A program made the position numbers and the translations under genes. The notes below the pieces were generated by a model, which did no database searches, was not told where the DNA came from, and saw only the letters and a list, made by a program, of their open reading frames with translations. DNA of 64,000 nt from CAZLYF01 sp964586835. GTDB taxonomy: Bacteria; Bacillota; Clostridia; Christensenellales; Aristaeellaceae. Positions 16,184 through 24,967 of this stretch are shown piece by piece. Numbering within the stretch: position 1 is the stretch's first letter; each line of letters starts with the position of its first letter. The stretch spans positions 1 through 64,000 of the forward strand of contig CAZPIC010000002.1 in assembly GCA_964586835.1 (NCBI GenBank), read 5' to 3'.

Positions 16184-18367
16184 TCATCCGCTCTGCCTGC
16201 GCTTGCACAGGGCTCCTCCGCTCTTACCGTCCGTTTTCCGCGGCTTTTCACGCCGAATGGCTATCCTGATACCAGGCGCGTCTGCCCCTTGAGGGGTGAA
16301 GCTGAGCATCTCGCCCTGCAGGCTCAGCGTCCCCCTTTTATCTATGGCCTTCCCCTCTAGGAGTAGTGCCCGGACCAGGTCCTCCTCCATCTGCGGCCCG
16401 CCTGCCTTCCTCAGGGCGTCCTTCCATAGCGTGAAGCCGCAGCCCTTTTGCCAGGCGGAGCATCCAAAGGCCTTGCTGTTTTCCTGGACAGGCGCCCCAC
16501 AAAGGGGACAGGAAAGCCCCTGAATCTGGCGCGCCCTCCTGGCAACCTTAGCCTTTCCCGGAGCTTCCCTCACGAAGCCGGCCCCCGGCTCCTGCTCGAG
16601 GGCAAAGCGGACCAGGAAGGCAGAGAAACGGCGGATACCTTCCATAAATCGGGCAGGGTCACCTTCCCCCCGGGAGATTCTGTCCAGGGCCTGTTCCCAT
16701 CGGCCTGTTGTTTCAGGCGAGGCGATCTCTTCAGGAATCACATCCATCAGGCGCTCGCCCTTATCTGTCGCGCGAATGGACCTGCCCAGGCGCTGCGCGT
16801 ACCCTACCTTGATCAGGCGCTCGATGATAGCTGCACGGGTTGCTGGCGTTCCAATCCCGCTCCCCTTCATCAGGTCACGCAGCGCACCGTCCTCCACCTC
16901 ACGCCCAGCCTGCTCCATGCCATTGAGAAGGCTCGCGTCCGTATGCCGCTGTGGCGCCTTGGTCGATTCCTTCTTCACTTTCGCGCCAACAAGCCGGCGC
17001 CTGTCCCCTACAGCCAGGGATGGCAGCGTCTCGTCTCTGTCGGCCTGTTGCCCTTCAACAGCTTTCCAGCCCGGTACGAGCACCCTTCTTCCGGTGCTTT
17101 TAAAGGGATGGCCAGCCGCCTCGGTCACCACGCGGACCGCCTCGTATTCATGGTCCGGGTAAAAAGCAGCGATAAGGCGCTTGACCACCAAGTCATACAA
17201 GGCCCTCGCATCCGGGCTGAGGGTCTGGGGAGCGATCGCCCTGGCTGTTGGGATGATCGCATGGTGATCCGTCACCTTCGCGGCGTCAAAGACCCTTGGG
17301 CGCAAGGGCAGCCTGCCCTCCCGGGCAGGAATGCCATTGACAGCTTCCCGGTACTGTGCATCCAGAGAATCGAGGGTCTTTGACACCTGTCCGTGCATGT
17401 CCGGAGAGAGGTGGCGGCTGTCCGTCCTTGGATAGGTGATGCCCTTGCGGACCTCGTAAAGCTCCTGCGCGATCTTCAGCGTCCTGGCAGCGGTAAACCC
17501 GAAAAGCCTGTTTGCGTCCCGCTGCAGCGAACCCAGATCATAGAGAAGAGGCGGCGCCTCCTTTTTTCTTTCACACCGCAGATCCGTGACGCTGCCCTCC
17601 CGGCCGCGGACCTCTGCTGCAATCTTCTCCGCTCGCTCCCTGTCCCGGATGCGCGCGTTTGTCCGTTCGTCACGGATGTCCGGATCAAACCACTGGCCTT
17701 GGTAATCTCCGAAGTCGGCCGTCACGGTGTGGTACATCTCCGGCACAAAGGCGCGGATCTCCCTTTCACGCCTGACCAGGATGGCCAGCGTCGGTGTCTG
17801 CACCCTCCCCACGGACAGGAGGGCACCGTGGCGGATGGAGAAAGCCCTGCTGGCATTCATCCCCACAAGCCAGTCCGCCTGAGACCTGCATAGCGCACTT
17901 GCATACAGCCTGTCATACGCGGCACCAGGCTTCAGCGCAGCGAAGCCGTCCAGGATGGCTGCATCCGTCATGGAGCTAATCCACAACCGCATGACGGGAA
18001 CCTGGCACGCGCACTTCTCATAGATGAGACGAAAGATCAGTTCCCCCTCACGGCCGGCATCCGTGGCACACACGATGCTTTGGACGCCGGGCATACACAG
18101 GTGCCTTCTGACAGCTTCAAACTGCGACTTGGTCCTGTCGATCACCTTCGTAGGAATGGTTTCGGGCGTGATGGGCAGGTCTTCCATCCGCCATTTTTTG
18201 TATCTTATGTCGATTTCGTCAGGCTCACACAGGGTCACCAGATGCCCGAGCGCCCAGGTGACCAGATAACGGTCCCCGCGGTAGGCACCATCTTCGCGTT
18301 TCCCGCAGCGGAGCACTCGCGCGATGTCCCTGGCGACACTCGGTTTTTCAGCGATCACAACGATCAT
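16184..18367 (-). CDS. topB: DNA topoisomerase III (type IA)
   Basis: Single-strand-passing topoisomerase. Seen in order: N-terminal Toprim domain (MIVVIAEKPSVARDIARVL, with ATDAGREGELIFR near 100), the decatenation/strand-gate region (SVGRVQTPTLAILV), the active-site tyrosine in GITYPRTDSRHL near residue 312, the motif GIGTPATRAAIIERL, and a C-terminal zinc-ribbon part with CPLCGAP and FGCSAWQKGCGFTLWK. About 727 residues, a usual TopB length. The start is placed at MIVVIAEKP because the family begins there; an in-frame ATG 20 codons upstream adds a non-conserved tail. Confidence 0.95.
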   Translation of the reverse strand: MIVVIAEKPSVARDIARVLRCGKREDGAYRGDRYLVTWALGHLVTLCEPDEIDIRYKKWRMEDLPITPETIPTKVIDRTKSQFEAVRRHLCMPGVQSIVCATDAGREGELIFRLIYEKCACQVPVMRLWISSMTDAAILDGFAALKPGAAYDRLYASALCRSQADWLVGMNASRAFSIRHGALLSVGRVQTPTLAILVRREREIRAFVPEMYHTVTADFGDYQGQWFDPDIRDERTNARIRDRERAEKIAAEVRGREGSVTDLRCERKKEAPPLLYDLGSLQRDANRLFGFTAARTLKIAQELYEVRKGITYPRTDSRHLSPDMHGQVSKTLDSLDAQYREAVNGIPAREGRLPLRPRVFDAAKVTDHHAIIPTARAIAPQTLSPDARALYDLVVKRLIAAFYPDHEYEAVRVVTEAAGHPFKSTGRRVLVPGWKAVEGQQADRDETLPSLAVGDRRRLVGAKVKKESTKAPQRHTDASLLNGMEQAGREVEDGALRDLMKGSGIGTPATRAAIIERLIKVGYAQRLGRSIRATDKGERLMDVIPEEIASPETTGRWEQALDRISRGEGDPARFMEGIRRFSAFLVRFALEQEPGAGFVREAPGKAKVARRARQIQGLSCPLCGAPVQENSKAFGCSAWQKGCGFTLWKDALRKAGGPQMEEDLVRALLLEGKAIDKRGTLSLQGEMLSFTPQGADAPGIRIAIRREKPRKTDGKSGGALCKRRQSG

Positions 18368-18413
18368 ACAGCCCGTCTGCTCCTCTTCACTCCGTCGTAC
18401 CTCCGCGCTGGCG

Positions 18414-21400
18414 TCATTCCTGCGCAAAGCGCAGATAAGCTGTCAGGCAAAATCCCCTGCGCCCCTCAAAGGCTACCTCACACCAGTGTCTGCCTCTGCG
18501 GTACACCAGCACACAGTCCCCGCGGGGCATTCGAGCCCTCTGCTCGCTCTGTTCGCTGCAGCCTGCGTGCAGTGCAAGCCACTGGCCGTCCGGCTGGACA
18601 AAGGCGGACGCAGGTGCGGTCAGTACGACAAGCGTTGGATCCCGTGCCGCATCCCAGGAGGGCGTCTCCTGAGCGTTCGGGGGATCTGCCGACGCGTTGT
18701 CATCCTGAGCAGGGGCAGCCGACGGTGTAACAGTGGGTTTTTCTTCTTCAACCATGCCTGAATCCGGTGTTGTAGTGGGGGTTTTCCCTGGTATTAGTGG
18801 GTTTTCCGAGGCTTCAATGGGGATTTCTCTTTCTCCCGGCGTTGATCCGGGTTCTACATAGGGGGTTTCGCTCGGGGACGGGGGCGGCGCAAAAGGGGAA
18901 AAACTCAGATACGCTGACATCACAAAGCCCGCAATCCCCCTGTAGGTAGTGGAACACCACTCTTCTCCGCGCGTTTGCACAGCCAGGATCGCCCCTCTTG
19001 GGATGGTGGCCAGGACCCGGGCTCCCAGAGAGGGAAGTTCCCGCAGGTTAAGGCTTCCTGCCTGTGTAGAGACGAGCGCTTCGACAGAGGCCTGAGGGGG
19101 TTCCGCCTGGGTGAAGAAGGACAGGTAACGGGTCATGGCGAAACCCATATCCCCCAGACACTCCACCTGGCACCACAGCTCATCCCGCTTAAGGACCCGA
19201 ACCTGCGAAAACCTGGGAAGGGTCCTGAGAACCGGGGAGAGTGGGTCGGGAGAAGATCTCAGGTTGAGGGAACCGGAGGGGGTTGTCACCTGCGCCCACA
19301 GGCTGTCGGCAGGGGCGGGTGTCGCCTCTGGCACCTGCATTCCCTCCAGAGCAACGTAGCGGATGAAGGCGGAGGGCAGGTAACCTGTCAGATCCCCCCT
19401 CCTGATGGCTGCCCAGGCACCATCATCTCTCAGAACCTGAAGGCGGTCTCCATTTTCAAGAATGGCAACGACCGGACCTGCCGTTTCCGGTCTGACACGA
19501 ACCCAGGCCAGGCCCGATAATGACGAAACCTCCCCCACGTATACAGCGGGATCGACAGCCTGTCCCGGCCAGGTGGCGCTGATGAGCAGGAACTCCTGGC
19601 GGACAAAGCCGACAAGGAGACCGGCCTGCACGCGGCACCATCCTTTCTCCTGGGAAAGCACGGGAAGAATCACAGAAGGCTGGACCTGGGTTTTCACCGG
19701 GTAATCATAGCCCGGCCCTTCCCGCAGGTTGAGCAGACCTTCCCCAGTCACGGTTCCGTAGCTGACCGGATGCAGATCCGGCATTGCTTCTCCCGAGGGG
19801 TCTCCGACCGCCGCCAGCCACTCTGCCTGAACATATCCGCCGAGAAGGCCATAGCGGATCCCTGCCCAGCTCCCCTGAAGAGACAGGATATCCAGCACCG
19901 CTCCGTCTGGAAGAAGGGCAACGACCTGTGCATCGCGGGACGGTTCCTGGTACAGCGGCAGAGAATCCCGCAGGCCGGACAGCGTCAGCACGCCCAGCAT
20001 CAAGCTGTCCTCGGCGATATCCGCCGCTTCTTCTTCCATACTTTCCCCCTGAGCGACGTCCCCAGGAAGAAGCGGGCTCATCGCAGAGCGGGTCAGCGTA
20101 TGCCTCGCCCGCCTGCTTCCGCTAAAGTAAAAGCCCAGGATCCGGTCATACGTGTAGCCCAGCGTTGCCATCCTCATCGCGCCGCGTTGGCTCATGCCGA
20201 TGCCGTGGCCGTAGCGCCGTGCGACAACGCGAAAGCCGTCCGGTGCGGCTTCCACAGACCACAGTTCATTGGAGTCGGGATTAATGCCCATACCCAGAGG
20301 CTTTTCAAGTTCGTCAAAGATGCGAAAGCCCAGCAGCATCGAGCCCGGAACACCGGCAAGATCTATCCGCACATGGAAGTCCAGACGGGTATACAACCTG
20401 CTGGGTGGCGGGTACTTCGGGCTGTGAGGTGTCACCCTGAACACACCGGTCACCTTCACGTCCACGCCTGCGGAAAGCGCCTGGGCCTTCCTTTGAAGCA
20501 ATGCCGCAAGCGCTGCGTTGGGCTGCTCCCCCGAGGCGACCACCGGGAAAGAGGCAGTCCGGGACTGCGGGTTTGACAGGTCGTAGGGGTCATCCTTCAC
20601 GGTGAGATAGGGGTAGGAAGCGTTTCCCCACAGGTTGGCTGCAGCCTCAGTCTGGCCACCATTGGATGCGCTGTAATAGGCTGCCGTGAGGGTGGCGCCC
20701 GTCATCAGCGCGATGCCCCGGGTGGCCTCCACCGCCGCATCGCAACGGTCGCATGCCTGGGGGGTTCCTGCATACACCTGATCCGACGTCGTGTCGGTCA
20801 TATCGTACGACTTGCCCCGGGAGGCATCCATGGCTCTGAAGGTGTAGGTCCTCGCCACCACTGCCTGGGCCTTGAGCGCTTCAAGCGGGGATGCATTTCC
20901 CATCTCGTGGGGCAACACGCCGCGAAGGTAGTCTTCCACATAGATCCAGGCGACCACCGATAGGCGATAACCCCCCTGATCGGAGGTAGCGGAGAACTTC
21001 AGGTCGCAGGGAAACAGATTTCCGGGTGATCTGGACTGTGCAATCAGAAAGCCGTGCGCTGTATCGGCACCATGCCTGCGCAGGGCGAAGGCATGGCAGG
21101 AAGCCGCTGCCTTTCCCGCTTGCATCACCGTGATCTGACCAGACTCCCCTGAAAAAAGGACAGACAGCTTGGTACCGGTCGGGAGGCTGTCTCGATACGT
21201 GCCGTAGTCCATGGTGGCTGTGCCCCGAACCGTGATGTCCAGCCTTGAAGGCTGGCCCAGGGAGGACAGGAGAACGCGAACCATGCCGTTTCTGGGCCCT
21301 TCTTCGTACAGAGAAGCAGCCGGAGGTTCCCCGCCGGCCCCAGCCCACGGCATGCTGGAAAAAATCAGCGCGGTCATACACAACACCGCAGCCCATCGAC

Positions 21401-21491
21401 GTTTACCCCGGCCTCTCACCGTTTTTCTCCACCTGCAGCATAGCGGAAAATCCAAAGCAAACGGGATACAAAGAGCCCCACTTCTCCTCAT
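18414..21491 (-). CDS. SpoIID/LytB-domain protein with several SH3 domains
   Basis: Large exported cell-wall protein, 1025 residues. After a basic N-terminus and a signal segment (WAAVLCMTALIFSSMPWAGA) comes a SpoIID/LytB domain (about 70-450) with YLRGVLPHEM, whose Glu matches the catalytic residue of SpoIID lytic transglycosylases, then KAQAVVARTYTF and YGHGIGMSQRGAMRMA. Five or six bacterial SH3-like domains follow, each recognisable by a LNLREGP or LNLRSSPDP type start and a GFV.. or GYLPSAFI type end. Near the C-terminus a proline/serine/threonine-rich linker of ~90 residues precedes a last SH3-like domain. SpoIID acts in engulfment during sporulation, but proteins with this many SH3 domains may be general wall hydrolases. 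The gene stands between topB and a phosphatase. Confidence 0.88.
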   Translation of the reverse strand: MRRSGALCIPFALDFPLCCRWRKTVRGRGKRRWAAVLCMTALIFSSMPWAGAGGEPPAASLYEEGPRNGMVRVLLSSLGQPSRLDITVRGTATMDYGTYRDSLPTGTKLSVLFSGESGQITVMQAGKAAASCHAFALRRHGADTAHGFLIAQSRSPGNLFPCDLKFSATSDQGGYRLSVVAWIYVEDYLRGVLPHEMGNASPLEALKAQAVVARTYTFRAMDASRGKSYDMTDTTSDQVYAGTPQACDRCDAAVEATRGIALMTGATLTAAYYSASNGGQTEAAANLWGNASYPYLTVKDDPYDLSNPQSRTASFPVVASGEQPNAALAALLQRKAQALSAGVDVKVTGVFRVTPHSPKYPPPSRLYTRLDFHVRIDLAGVPGSMLLGFRIFDELEKPLGMGINPDSNELWSVEAAPDGFRVVARRYGHGIGMSQRGAMRMATLGYTYDRILGFYFSGSRRARHTLTRSAMSPLLPGDVAQGESMEEEAADIAEDSLMLGVLTLSGLRDSLPLYQEPSRDAQVVALLPDGAVLDILSLQGSWAGIRYGLLGGYVQAEWLAAVGDPSGEAMPDLHPVSYGTVTGEGLLNLREGPGYDYPVKTQVQPSVILPVLSQEKGWCRVQAGLLVGFVRQEFLLISATWPGQAVDPAVYVGEVSSLSGLAWVRVRPETAGPVVAILENGDRLQVLRDDGAWAAIRRGDLTGYLPSAFIRYVALEGMQVPEATPAPADSLWAQVTTPSGSLNLRSSPDPLSPVLRTLPRFSQVRVLKRDELWCQVECLGDMGFAMTRYLSFFTQAEPPQASVEALVSTQAGSLNLRELPSLGARVLATIPRGAILAVQTRGEEWCSTTYRGIAGFVMSAYLSFSPFAPPPSPSETPYVEPGSTPGEREIPIEASENPLIPGKTPTTTPDSGMVEEEKPTVTPSAAPAQDDNASADPPNAQETPSWDAARDPTLVVLTAPASAFVQPDGQWLALHAGCSEQSEQRARMPRGDCVLVYRRGRHWCEVAFEGRRGFCLTAYLRFAQE

Positions 21492-21547
21492 GCGTCCCTT
21501 CTTCCCCTCGCCGGCCTTGCCACGGGCTTTCAGCGTAGCGGGTCGCC

Positions 21548-22192
21548 TTAAGCAAAGACCAGGCGCAGGACTTCATCCGGCCGATCCACAAGCCTGTCTG
21601 GACCGGCATCCAGGAGCGCCTCCCTGTCGGTGTATCCCCAGGAGACGGCGACTGACGCCATGCCCGCAGCCTTTGCACAAAGCACGTCCGTGACGGTGTC
21701 CCCTACATAAAAAAAATCAGCAGCCTTCAGGTCCAACGCGTGGGCGACCGCCAGTGCGCCGGCGGGGTCGGGTTTGAAAGGGATGTCCGGAAGCTTGCCA
21801 CGAACGAGCGAAAAGACATGGCCTCCAAAGCAATGGCGCACCACGGTCTGCGTCTGCGCATCTTCCTTGTTGCTCAGCACACACAGGCTGATCCCCCCTT
21901 GGCTCAAAGCATCAAGAAGCTCTGGAACCCCGGGATAAGGGGCGGTGAGCACCGTGCTATGTTCAGCATATTCTTCAAGAAACCCATTGAGAACGCCTTC
22001 AGCCAGGTCCTTCCGGTAGCCTGAAGCCCGAAGCGCCAACACCGCAGCACCGTTGCCCGTGAAGTGTCTATAGGCGTCCACGGAGTGGGTCTCCAAGCCC
22101 AGGCGCCCGAGCACCCGGTTCATGGCCGCTGCGATGTCTGCAACAGAATCCACCAGCGTTCCGTCAAGGTCAAACAATACAGCTCTTTTCAT
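21548..22192 (-). CDS. HAD-family phosphatase, phosphoglycolate phosphatase-like
   Basis: Haloacid-dehalogenase phosphatase of the Gph/PGP type, about 214 residues. Motif I is FDLDGTLVDS at the N-terminus, a helical cap follows (RVLGRLGLETHS and onwards), motif II is CVLSNKED, motif III lies at FKPDPAGAL, and motif IV is FFYVGDTVTDVLCAKAAG. The start at MKRAVLF has GGAGGG eight bases upstream and matches the family; a start 13 codons upstream is less likely. The substrate cannot be told from sequence; phosphoglycolate is the usual one for this subgroup. Confidence 0.85.
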   Translation of the reverse strand: MKRAVLFDLDGTLVDSVADIAAAMNRVLGRLGLETHSVDAYRHFTGNGAAVLALRASGYRKDLAEGVLNGFLEEYAEHSTVLTAPYPGVPELLDALSQGGISLCVLSNKEDAQTQTVVRHCFGGHVFSLVRGKLPDIPFKPDPAGALAVAHALDLKAADFFYVGDTVTDVLCAKAAGMASVAVSWGYTDREALLDAGPDRLVDRPDEVLRLVFA

Positions 22193-22267
22193 CCTTCGGT
22201 CCCTCCGCGTTTGGCGCGATTGTAGCATCACAGGCGCACAGGCGCAAGGAAAACAGCGTCCGCAAGG

Positions 22268-22296
22268 TTGACAGCCCTATAGGGCTGTCCTATACT
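22268..22296 (+). promoter_or_regulatory. Consensus sigma-A promoter with 20-bp palindrome in the spacer
   Basis: TTGACA (22268-22273) and TATACT (22291-22296) are 17 bp apart, a near-perfect housekeeping promoter reading toward the peptidoglycan-binding protein and aspartokinase. The spacer and the last bases of the -35 box are part of a perfect 20-bp palindrome, GACAGCCCTATAGGGCTGTC, at 22270-22289. A dimeric repressor bound there would cover both core elements. No regulator is recognised. Confidence 0.8.
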
Positions 22297-22329
22297 CCCC
22301 CTGTTTACAGGAAGGCAGGGATACCCGTA

Positions 22330-22758
22330 TTGTCACAAAAGGCCTCGCGCCGTCTCTTGTTGCTTCTGACAGCGTTGCTGCTTCTGGCAGGCACTGTTGC
22401 CTTGGGCGTTTCATATCTGCGCGCGCGGGGACAGTACCACCTGGAAGCTTCCGTAACGCGGGCACCCACACTAGCCCCGCCAGATCTATACGCAGCGCCC
22501 ATTGACCCGATGCTGCGCATAGGTTCAGCGGGGCTTGCAGTGCTTCGTCTCCAGGAAGCGCTCCAGGCGCTGGGGTACTATTCCGATGACATGGACGGGG
22601 AGTTTGGAAGTGCGACACAGCAGGCTGTAAAGCTGTTCCAGGAAACCCACGGTCTCACTGCTGACGGCATCGCGGGGAACGATACGCTCGAGAAGCTGTA
22701 TTCTCCGGGCGCAAAACCGTATGCAAGCTCCCCTTCGCCCACGCTTCCACAGCCATGA
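22330..22758 (+). CDS. Signal-anchored peptidoglycan-binding protein
   Basis: 142 residues: a basic start and one hydrophobic segment (RRLLLLLTALLLLAGTVALG), a linker, a PG_binding_1 domain (about 62-118, with IGSAGLAVLRLQEALQALGYY and GEFGSATQQAVKLFQETHGL) and a proline/serine-rich tail. The fold binds cell-wall peptidoglycan, so the protein is probably displayed outside the membrane. A TTG start is used, 34 bp after the strong promoter's -10 box; no better ATG exists before the hydrophobic segment. Aspartokinase follows after 53 bp and is probably cotranscribed. Confidence 0.82.
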   Translation: MSQKASRRLLLLLTALLLLAGTVALGVSYLRARGQYHLEASVTRAPTLAPPDLYAAPIDPMLRIGSAGLAVLRLQEALQALGYYSDDMDGEFGSATQQAVKLFQETHGLTADGIAGNDTLEKLYSPGAKPYASSPSPTLPQP

Positions 22759-22811
22759 TCGAGAGGTAGGCGCTTCATCAGGCCGGAGATCGCCCGAAAG
22801 GATTCACCACT

Positions 22812-24125
22812 ATGATCACAGCCAAATTCGGAGGGAGTTCGCTCTCCGACAGTGCCCATTTCAGGCTTGTCAAAGACATCGTGCGTGCAGACCCTGCCAG
22901 GCGCTTCATCGTTCCAAGCGCTCCGGGCAAGCGCTACGCCGAGGATGAAAAAATCACCGACCTTCTCCTGAAGTGTCATAGCCTGATCCTTAGGGGGCAG
23001 CCTGCCGAGGATGTATACGCCCAGATCGCCGCGCGCTTCATCAGCATCCGCGACAACCTGGGACTCTCTACACCGGTTGAGCGCGAACTTAAAGAGATCT
23101 ACATGAGGCTTGAGGACGGAGCGTCCATGGCCTATGCAGCAAGCAGAGGTGAATACCTCTGCGCGCGCTTGCTGGCAGACTGGCTGGACTACCCTTTTGT
23201 GGACGCTGCCGACGCGATTCGCTTCCACCATAATGGGGAACCGGACCTGAACCTGAGCCAGGGTCAGCTGCGGCATGCGCTGTCTTCTCTGGACGCGGCA
23301 GTGATCCCCGGATACTACGGCGCGGACACAGAGGGGGCAGTCCATACCTTCACGCGCGGGGGCAGCGATATTTCAGGCGCCATGGTTGCTGCGGCCATGA
23401 ACGCAGACCTGTACGAAAACTGGACCGATGTCACGGGCATCCGTGCCGCCGATCCGAAGGTTGTAAAGGACGCTTCCTTTATAATGGAACTCTCCTATCA
23501 GGAGATGCGGGAACTCTCTTACATGGGCGCGGCGGTCATCCACGAAGACGCCGTCTTCCCTGTCAGACAGGCGGGCATCCCCACCCGGATCAGGAATACG
23601 CAGGATCCGCTGCATCCTGGAACACTCATCCACGACGGCCCACGCCTGCCCGGTCATTCCCCGGTCGTGACCGGCATTGCCGCAAAAAAAGGCTTCACCC
23701 TCGTCTCACTTGAAAAAGACCGCATGAACGCGGAAATCGGCTTTGGGCGCAGGGTTCTTCAGGTTTTTGAGGATCAGGGGGTCAGTTTCGAACACCTGCC
23801 CACCGGCATCGATACGCTGTGCGTCATCGTATCCACCCAGCTATTCGCCCGACGCCGGGACGTAATTCTCAGCGGGATCCGGGAGGCGGTAGCCCCCGAT
23901 GCGCTGACGGTGTCCGATCACCTTGCTATGGTCGCCACTGTCGGTGCGGGGATGGTCAGACAGTTTGGAACGGCTGCCCGCCTTTTCACGGCGGTGGCAC
24001 AGCAGGGCATCAGCATCAGAACCCTGTCTCAGGCCCCCAACGAGCTGAGCATCATCATCGGCATCGACGAAAAGGATGCTGACGCTGCCGTTGCAGCCAT
24101 CTACGACGCTTTTATCCGTACATAA
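22812..24125 (+). CDS. Aspartate kinase
   Basis: First enzyme of the lysine/threonine/methionine/diaminopimelate pathway: phosphorylates aspartate. The 437 residues show KFGGSSLSDS at the N-terminus, the catalytic-core segment FTRGGSDISGAMVAAAMNAD, YENWTDVTGIRAADP, and two ACT regulatory domains in the last ~150 residues (TLVSLEKDRMN and VATVGAGMVRQFGTAARLF). ACT domains imply feedback inhibition by an end product. It is followed by a 1-bp TAATG overlap with the next gene. Which isozyme it is (lysC, thrA-like or dap-linked) cannot be told. Confidence 0.94.
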   Translation: MITAKFGGSSLSDSAHFRLVKDIVRADPARRFIVPSAPGKRYAEDEKITDLLLKCHSLILRGQPAEDVYAQIAARFISIRDNLGLSTPVERELKEIYMRLEDGASMAYAASRGEYLCARLLADWLDYPFVDAADAIRFHHNGEPDLNLSQGQLRHALSSLDAAVIPGYYGADTEGAVHTFTRGGSDISGAMVAAAMNADLYENWTDVTGIRAADPKVVKDASFIMELSYQEMRELSYMGAAVIHEDAVFPVRQAGIPTRIRNTQDPLHPGTLIHDGPRLPGHSPVVTGIAAKKGFTLVSLEKDRMNAEIGFGRRVLQVFEDQGVSFEHLPTGIDTLCVIVSTQLFARRRDVILSGIREAVAPDALTVSDHLAMVATVGAGMVRQFGTAARLFTAVAQQGISIRTLSQAPNELSIIIGIDEKDADAAVAAIYDAFIRT

Positions 24126-24967
24126 TGGAGCCTGTGCCCGCCTTCGCCGGCGCTGTATCCTTTCAGCTTCGTGCGCCACATGATTTTTCCTTCCTCTCCG
24201 AATGGGGTTCTGTCTTTAGGGTCTTTGACAGCCTTGCGTCGGGAAACGTCTGCTTTGGCGTCACCTCGCCCGATGGGGCAAGGCTGTTTGTCAAGTATGC
24301 CGGTGCCCACCCCCTCCGTTATCCGGGGCACCCAAAGGACGCCGTCCGGAAACTCAGGGCAGAAGCGCAGGCGCGAGAGAGCCTCCGCCATGCCGCGTTA
24401 CTTCCCCTTCTCTTTGCGCAGGAGGCAGGCGAGGGTTATCTGTGCGCTGTCCCCTGGTATGACGGCGTTGCGCTCTCCCCCGTCCATGAGCATTTCAGAA
24501 GGATGCGCTCCATGGACGTACTCTCAAGGCTGCGGATGTATGATCGCCTCGTCGATCTGCACGCAGTGGCGGAAGCCGTCGGGTTTTCCTTTGCGGGCCT
24601 GGACGACGCTAATATTCTCATCGACCTTTTCACAGAAGGCGTCCGGCTGGTCAGCGCAAGCCATTTCTTTCGTTTGCCCCTTCTGAACCTCAAAGGCCGC
24701 ATGCCGGGCAACCCCTGGTATCTTTCACCCGAAGCCTATCTTCCCGGCCAGCTCCTGGACGAGACGGCAGCGGTGTACACGCTGGGCGCCCTGGCGTTTA
24801 CCTTCTTTGGAGACAGGACAGGACATACGTCCACAGGCTGGGATGGACCGATGCGTTTGCTGGAGATTGCCCGGAGGGCTATCCTGAGGGACAGAGAAAA
24901 GCGTTACCAGAGCGTGCGTTCCTACCAGAATGCCTGGCGCGAAGCAGTCCTGGCTTCTCGGATTTAA
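24125..24967 (+). CDS. Protein-kinase-like protein, probably atypical or inactive
   Basis: 280 residues resembling the phosphotransferase/Ser-Thr-kinase-like proteins found in many Bacillota. A beta-strand lysine (ARLFVKYAG) and a helix RAEAQARESLRH match the ATP lobe; LVDLHAVAEAVG, GLDDANILIDL and GRMPGNPWYLSPEAY with LDETAAVYTLGALAFTFFG match the C-lobe. The aspartate in GLDDANIL could be the catalytic one. The metal-binding aspartate expected at the start of the activation loop, in a D-x-D/H-Y type motif, is replaced in LVSASHFFRLP. It may bind but not hydrolyse ATP, or use a changed mechanism. The coding end overlaps the end of recF by 4 bp. Confidence 0.7.
   Translation: MEPVPAFAGAVSFQLRAPHDFSFLSEWGSVFRVFDSLASGNVCFGVTSPDGARLFVKYAGAHPLRYPGHPKDAVRKLRAEAQARESLRHAALLPLLFAQEAGEGYLCAVPWYDGVALSPVHEHFRRMRSMDVLSRLRMYDRLVDLHAVAEAVGFSFAGLDDANILIDLFTEGVRLVSASHFFRLPLLNLKGRMPGNPWYLSPEAYLPGQLLDETAAVYTLGALAFTFFGDRTGHTSTGWDGPMRLLEIARRAILRDREKRYQSVRSYQNAWREAVLASRI

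Noticed and set aside
22270..22289. Palindrome as a transcription terminator for the leftward phosphatase
   Set aside because: It lies upstream of that gene, not downstream, has no loop, and sits in a strong promoter.
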